Assembly (NCBI RefSeq): GCF_001042905.1
Contig: NZ_JYLB01000010.1
Span: forward strand, 180,709-244,708
Length of the DNA: 64,000 bases
Source of the DNA: Pseudomonas lini
GTDB lineage: Bacteria > Pseudomonadota > Gammaproteobacteria > Pseudomonadales > Pseudomonadaceae
Direction of reading: 5' to 3'
Shown here: piece by piece, positions 60,424 through 64,000 of the stretch
Numbering within the stretch: position 1 is the first letter of the stretch
Layout: every line of letters begins with the position of its first letter
Translations under genes and position numbers: made by a program
Notes under the pieces: generated by a model
What the model was told of the DNA's origin: nothing
What the model saw: the letters and a program-made list of their open reading frames with translations, nothing else
Database searches by the model: none

Positions 60424-61242
60424 CTAAATCGTCGCCCGTAATTCCCGTGGCGACAGGCCATAGTGTGAGCGAAAGCGCACTGCAAAACGTGAGGCCGAGG
60501 CGTAACCGCTGGCCCCGGCAATTTCACCGATGGGGCGAGAAGTGGTTTGCAACCATTGCAGCGCCGTAGCCAGTCGAACACTTTCCAGAATATTCCTGAA
60601 ACTGTCCCCTTCATTGGCCAATTGGCGACGCAAAGTCGATTCACCAAGGTTCAAGTGTTGTGCGACGTCCGCAACAGTCCAGTCTCTCTCCGGGCTGCCC
60701 ATTACCAGCTGCTGCACCCGTTCGCACAGTGGATCGTTGCGGTCCATCAGCAGCGGCCCGGCCTGGCCGCCGAGGCACAAGCTCAGAAGAACCGCTTCCC
60801 CATAGTGGGTGCGTAATGCATCCGGAGCATCCGCATTGATGGAGGCCAATAACTGATCCCATGCCTGTGTTGTATGCCGATCCAGAGGGACACATAGATC
60901 CGTCTTCAGGGCACGGCGATGGCTCATGATCTGCTGGCCATATCGGCTGCTGAAATTACGCAGTGTCGAACCGGGAAAGGTCACCACATCGGCGATGTAG
61001 TGACCGTGAAGGCCGGGGAAATTTGAGATGCCCAGCTCGCGCCCGGCCGGCATCAGAATCAGATGTTGCGGCCCTGCACGCATCTGCCGGTCATCCCATT
61101 GCAGCAGTTTTTCCCCCTGCCGCACTCGACACAACGCGGTAGCGAATATCGGCACCCGTTGCAATGTATGGGGCTGTCGCGCCCGTATGACACACGCATC
61201 GATAATATTTTCCCGGTGCTGTATGCCGAAACAAGGGCGCAT
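60424..61242 (-). CDS. AraC-family regulator (AraC-type with AraC_binding_2 sensor)
   Basis: A 272-residue AraC protein: N-terminal sensor (LILMPAGRELGISNFPGLHG, VVTFPGSTLRNF), C-terminal HTH (VADVAQHLNLGESTLRRQLA, EIAGASGYASASRFAVRFRS). It converges with ogt (18 bp gap) and is 6 bp after the PEBP gene on the same strand, so the two may be cotranscribed. Confidence 0.88.
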   Translation of the reverse strand: MRPCFGIQHRENIIDACVIRARQPHTLQRVPIFATALCRVRQGEKLLQWDDRQMRAGPQHLILMPAGRELGISNFPGLHGHYIADVVTFPGSTLRNFSSRYGQQIMSHRRALKTDLCVPLDRHTTQAWDQLLASINADAPDALRTHYGEAVLLSLCLGGQAGPLLMDRNDPLCERVQQLVMGSPERDWTVADVAQHLNLGESTLRRQLANEGDSFRNILESVRLATALQWLQTTSRPIGEIAGASGYASASRFAVRFRSHYGLSPRELRATI

Positions 61243-61247
61243 CGTTC

Positions 61248-61787
61248 TTAACGTCCGTAAGTTGAAGTAATGGTCGCTCTGGCCAAGGCGTTGGCATTGA
61301 GCATATAGCCCACCAAGGCTCCGCTGGCCTGGTTGTCGAGTGGCAGCTTATCGACTTTCAACGCCCATACGGTGAATTGATAGCGATGCGGCTTATCTCC
61401 TACAGGAGGGCAAGCGCCGCCAAATCCCGGTTGGCCATAATCGGTTCGCCCTTGTACTGCACCGGCAGGCAGGTTCGAGCCGACCCCTCTTGGCAAACTG
61501 CTGGTTGAAGCGGGTAAGTTGACCACCGTCCAATGCCACCAGCCGCTGCCGGTCGGCGCATCAGGATCGTAGACCGTGATCGCGTAACTTTTGGTACCCG
61601 CCGGGGCGTTGCGCCAGGAAAGTTCGGGAGACGTATTCCCCCCTTCGCAACCGAAGCCCTGGAAAACTTCGCGACTGGTCAGCGGCCGGTTTTCAGCAAT
61701 ATCCTGGCTCGTCAGCGAGAAGTCGGCAGCGTGTCCCGTGAGGACGACCCCCATGGACAATGCGGATAGGATTATTCTGATGTTCAT
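61248..61787 (-). CDS. YbhB/YbcL-type PEBP-family protein (exported)
   Basis: A 179-residue protein with signal peptide (MNIRIILSALSMGVVLTGHA). PEBP features: CEGGNTSPELSWRNAPAGTKSYAI, VYDPDAPTGSGWWHWTVVNL and KPHRYQFTVWAL. The fold is that of phosphatidylethanolamine-binding proteins, which in bacteria are named YbhB/YbcL; ligand unknown. It precedes the AraC gene. Confidence 0.9.
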   Translation of the reverse strand: MNIRIILSALSMGVVLTGHAADFSLTSQDIAENRPLTSREVFQGFGCEGGNTSPELSWRNAPAGTKSYAITVYDPDAPTGSGWWHWTVVNLPASTSSLPRGVGSNLPAGAVQGRTDYGQPGFGGACPPVGDKPHRYQFTVWALKVDKLPLDNQASGALVGYMLNANALARATITSTYGR

Positions 61788-61932
61788 CGTGACCTCATCT
61801 GAGTGTTGGCGTGAGGTACGAGTCTAGAGAGCACGAAGGCTGAATACTGTGCCGAAATGCTCGACCATTGTGCCTGAACGCTCTCTCGAATCAGACGAGC
61901 CGGACTTGTATACCGCTATGCCGCAAGCCGGA

Positions 61933-62526
61933 TCAAACCGCGCCGAAGACATCCTTCATCGCCGCATACTGCAGCAGCATGATGGTCTTGGCATCGCAGA
62001 TCTCCCCACGATAAAACGCCGCCAGCGCGTCGTCGAACTTCCACTCCAGCACTTCCAGTTCTTCGGTTTCTTCCTCCAGCCCGCCGCCATCACTGACCTT
62101 CGAAGAGGCGTCGTACTCGGCGATGAAGAAATGCAGCTTTTCAGTCACTGAACCGGGGCTCATATAGGCCTCGAAAACCTTCTGCACATGGTGGACGCGA
62201 TAGCCGGTTTCTTCTTCGGCTTCAGCACGAATACGTTCTTCAGGCGCAGCGCCTTCCAGCAGCCCGGCGGCCACTTCAATCAGCAAACCATCATGGCCGT
62301 TGACGAACACCGGCAGCCTGAACTGGCGGGTCAGTACGACGGTTTTCTTCTCGCGATTGAACAGCAGAATCGCCGCGCCATTGCCCCGGTCGTAGACCTC
62401 GCGCGTCTGACGCTGCCAGTCGCCGTTGTTGCGCAAGTAATCGAAAGTGATTTTTTTCAGCAGATACCAGTCGTGTGACAGCACCCGGGACTCGATGATG
62501 TTGACCCGCTCGGCGGTGTTCGGCAT
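61933..62526 (-). CDS. nudK: NUDIX hydrolase, NudK-like (GDP-mannose pyrophosphatase type)
   Basis: A 197-residue NUDIX protein. Box GLLEGAAPEERIRAEAEEET followed by GY follows the GX5EX7REUXEEXGU pattern with an Ala-Glu variation in place of RE. The N-terminus NIIESRVLSHDWYLLKKITF and the size match NudK, which hydrolyses GDP-mannose. The in vivo substrate is unproven. ATG at 62526. Confidence 0.88.
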   Translation of the reverse strand: MPNTAERVNIIESRVLSHDWYLLKKITFDYLRNNGDWQRQTREVYDRGNGAAILLFNREKKTVVLTRQFRLPVFVNGHDGLLIEVAAGLLEGAAPEERIRAEAEEETGYRVHHVQKVFEAYMSPGSVTEKLHFFIAEYDASSKVSDGGGLEEETEELEVLEWKFDDALAAFYRGEICDAKTIMLLQYAAMKDVFGAV

Positions 62527-62634
62527 GACAATCCATCCTTATGTTCGTCAGAAAGCGTCCATGGTAGGCGAAAACAGAAAAGCCCTGCGACTGCCGCAAT
62601 GCTGTTCATTAAGAGAATCTTGAGCCAGAGAAAC

Positions 62635-62765
62635 CTGTGGCGAGGAAGCTTGCTCCCGCTGGGCTGCGTAGCGGCCCCAAAAATCTGACAACCATTGCGA
62701 TTTTGTGAGCGCTACGCACTCAAGCGCGAGCAAGAGCAAGAGCAAGAGCAAGCTCCCTCGCCGCA
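62635..62765. repeat. REP-like inverted repeat with GAGCAA microsatellite
   Basis: TGTGGCGAGGAAGCTTGCTCC at 62635 and the inverse AGCTCCCTCGCCGCA at its end; inside lie GGGCTGCGTAGCGGCC and, in the second arm, four tandem GAGCAA units (62728-62751) that lengthen the loop. Same class as 34433 and 50464. Confidence 0.75.
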
Positions 62766-62820
62766 AGTTCTTACTGACTCCAGACCCTCTTGAGTGAACC
62801 GCATTGCGGCGCTTTCATCC

Positions 62821-63258
62821 TTAGGAAAGTTGCGCCTTGTATTCTTTCTGATACTGCCCGGCGAGGGTTTCTTTCTGTTGGTCGTCGAGTAACTTGCCGG
62901 CCATCTGAAAGAACTTCTGCTCCTCCTCTTTGAGGTGGTGATGGACCTTCTCCGAGAGCTTTTTCGCCGTTGCCAACCAGGATGGACTGGACATTTCGGT
63001 CGCATCCAGCGCTTCCATCATCTCGTCCATTTCGTGGTGTTCGGAAATGGCGTGGCGGCTAAGATCCACGCCGTTGTCGAACTCCATCAGCGGCATGTAG
63101 AAATGGCGCTCTTCAGCAGTTGCGTGGGCCTGAAGCTCGGATTTGAGTCGCTTGTAAGCCTCGACCCGTTCCGGGGTGTCGCCACTGGTTTGAATCAGTG
63201 CATCGGCATAGCGGCGCTGACGGTCGTGGCTTTCGCGCAAGGCTTCAAAAATGTTCAC
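62821..63258 (-). CDS. Hemerythrin-domain protein
   Basis: A 145-residue four-helix protein. His residues in SHDRQRRY, LQAHATAEERHFYMPL, HAISEHHEMDEMM and KVHHHLKEEEQKFFQMA are the usual di-iron ligand positions of hemerythrin-like proteins (HHE domain). It could sense or store oxygen or iron, or repair iron-sulfur clusters; function not assigned. ATG at 63258. Confidence 0.88.
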   Translation of the reverse strand: MNIFEALRESHDRQRRYADALIQTSGDTPERVEAYKRLKSELQAHATAEERHFYMPLMEFDNGVDLSRHAISEHHEMDEMMEALDATEMSSPSWLATAKKLSEKVHHHLKEEEQKFFQMAGKLLDDQQKETLAGQYQKEYKAQLS

Positions 63259-63405
63259 GGGCTGTCCTCATTGGCTGCGTTCAGCAATGATGCTGTTCAG
63301 GCTAGACATTACCGGGGCCCCGGGGGTTCCTTGGGCTTCGGGGGATAGAACAATCGCCGCAACCGGGATAGGCTCCGTGTTCACTGCCATAAGGATGTGT
63401 AGCTT

Positions 63406-63834
63406 ATGACCCTGCGAATCGAATTGTCGAAAAATGCCACCCAGGAAGAACGCGAGGCGATCCTCACACCGCTGCGCGCCTACAATGCCTCAAAGGCCGG
63501 GGCCACGGTGTCGGAGCAGATTGCTTTGCTGCTACGCAATGACAGCGACGAGATTCTCGGCGGGCTTTATGGTCGAGTGTTTTACCAGTGGTTTTTCATT
63601 GAGTTGTTGTCGGTGCCGGAGCAGGCCTGGGGACAAGGGATGGGCTCGAAGCTGATGCAGATGGCCGAAGACCTGGCGCGGGAAAAGGAGTGTATCGGGA
63701 TCTGGCTGGACACCTTCGACTTCCAGGCGCCGGAGTTTTACAAGAAACACGGCTACAGCGAGTTGGGGCACATCGCCGACTACCCGCCGGGCCACAAGCG
63801 CTTCTTTTTCCAGAAGCGTTTGGTGGATTTGTAA
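63406..63834 (+). CDS. GNAT-family N-acetyltransferase
   Basis: A 142-residue acetyltransferase: IELLSVPEQAWGQGMGSKLM with the acetyl-CoA loop Q-x-x-G-x-G (QGMGSK), then WLDTFDFQAPEFYKKHGYSE. Substrate unknown. ATG at 63406 has AAGGATGTG upstream. The last gene before the IS end. Confidence 0.85.
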   Translation: MTLRIELSKNATQEEREAILTPLRAYNASKAGATVSEQIALLLRNDSDEILGGLYGRVFYQWFFIELLSVPEQAWGQGMGSKLMQMAEDLAREKECIGIWLDTFDFQAPEFYKKHGYSELGHIADYPPGHKRFFFQKRLVDL

Positions 63835-63861
63835 CCTTCGATTCTCGGGGTGCCACCAAAA

Positions 63862-63880
63862 GATCGCAGCCTGCGGTGTA
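63862..63880. repeat. REP half interrupted by an insertion sequence
   Basis: AAAAGATCGCAGCCTGCGG matches one arm of the REPIN at 57874. Its partner arm is missing because the sequence changes to the IS end at about 63881. Confidence 0.7.
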
Positions 63881-64000
63881 GTGGTTCAGTTTTTTTAAAC
63901 CATCGCGTAGGAGTATTAAGCCGCCTGTTGCTCGAACAGCGCAGGCGGCAAGTGGTTCGAGGCGGAGTGGCAACGGCGATGGTTGTAATGCGAGATGAAT
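63881..64000 (-). mobile_element. End of an IS3-type insertion sequence (continues beyond the window)
   Basis: From TGTAGTGGTTCAGTTTTTTT the sequence becomes the 3' end of an IS. The 3' end of a transposase reading frame begins 35 bp inside. The interrupted REP marks the target. Confidence 0.75.
63916..64000 (-). CDS. IS3-family transposase, C-terminal end (partial)
   Basis: The minus strand reads FISHYNHRRCHSASNHLPPA then LFEQQAA and a stop at 63916. YN.RR.H...NHLPP is the end of the integrase (rve) domain of IS3 OrfB transposases (YNxxRPHxxL.xxxP). The rest lies outside the window, so nothing is known about frameshift fusion. Confidence 0.75.
   Translation of the reverse strand, partial: FISHYNHRRCHSASNHLPPALFEQQAA

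Noticed and set aside
1..64000. tRNA, rRNA, CRISPR or prophage genes
   Set aside because: No cloverleaf, rRNA core, repeat-spacer array, terminase, capsid or tail sequence was recognised in the window.

Overview
The window is chromosomal DNA of a Pseudomonas, most likely from the P. fluorescens group. The evidence is the high-GC coding style, many REP/REPIN palindromes of the type 'GTGGGAGCGGGCTTGCTCGCGAA', a DUF6124 gene behind its characteristic leader, a TorF-type porin, a 1-Cys peroxiredoxin of the LsfA type, and the dense mix of AraC, LysR, TetR and LuxR regulators with small transporters. No rRNA, tRNA, CRISPR array or prophage was seen.

Layout. 1-8.5 kb: a minus-strand operon matching the E. 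coli yfaP-A-T-S-Q set (DUF2135, DUF2138, DUF1175, an alpha-2-macroglobulin-like giant protein, DUF2300), with overlapping stop/start codons. 8.9-12.5 kb: an SDR gene and a MATE exporter, separated by a 1.44-kb element with transposon-like ends and a 6-bp flanking repeat that carries only an alpha/beta hydrolase. 12.6-14.4 kb: an AT-richer islet with an sce7725-type gene (frameshifted) and an sce7726-type PD-(D/E)XK nuclease-like gene, convergent and overlapping. 14.5-16.4 kb: a structured leader RNA, small proteins of unknown role, a partial gene-tail duplication and an AraC pseudogene. 16.4-30.2 kb: accessory genes (MerR/SDR pair, EamA exporter, isochorismate lyase-like protein, LysE/AraC pair, VOC, cupin, TrmK, MFS/TetR pair, LysR). 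Two near-identical genes for tiny secreted proteins made of 13-residue repeats lie 12 kb apart (19.4 and 31.9 kb).

31-42.5 kb: mostly monocistronic housekeeping or stress genes: a TSUP exporter, LMW-phosphatase/arsenate-reductase-like protein, short Ppx/GppA, cytochrome c, GST, thioesterase, a solo SLATT two-TM protein, an adenosine-specific kinase-family protein, an orphan FleN/MinD ATPase and a CAP-domain secreted protein. 42.8-48 kb: a sugar-type catabolic locus (MFS permease, TIM-barrel isomerase, Gfo/Idh/MocA dehydrogenase) divergent from a LacI repressor and a UPF0303 gene, with a perfect 22-bp palindromic operator between them. 48-55 kb: peroxiredoxin, NCS1 permease, TorF-like porin and two tandem exported amidohydrolases. 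55.5-64 kb: a second copy of the structured leader with DUF6124, LuxR regulator, isochorismatase, periplasmic gamma-glutamyltransferase, Ogt, AraC, PEBP, NudK, hemerythrin, GNAT, and at the right edge the C-terminus of an IS3-type transposase inserted in a REP.

The strongest leads for new biology are: (1) the leader RNA present twice (14.54 and 55.50 kb), whose helices, including an apparent pseudoknot, are kept by compensatory changes; (2) the sce7725/sce7726 pair as a candidate nuclease-based defence module; (3) the duplicated 13-aa-repeat secreted proteins with 4 versus 5 repeats; (4) the transposase-less element with a passenger hydrolase; and (5) the solo SLATT protein. Functions are assigned from motifs read by eye; no database search was run.
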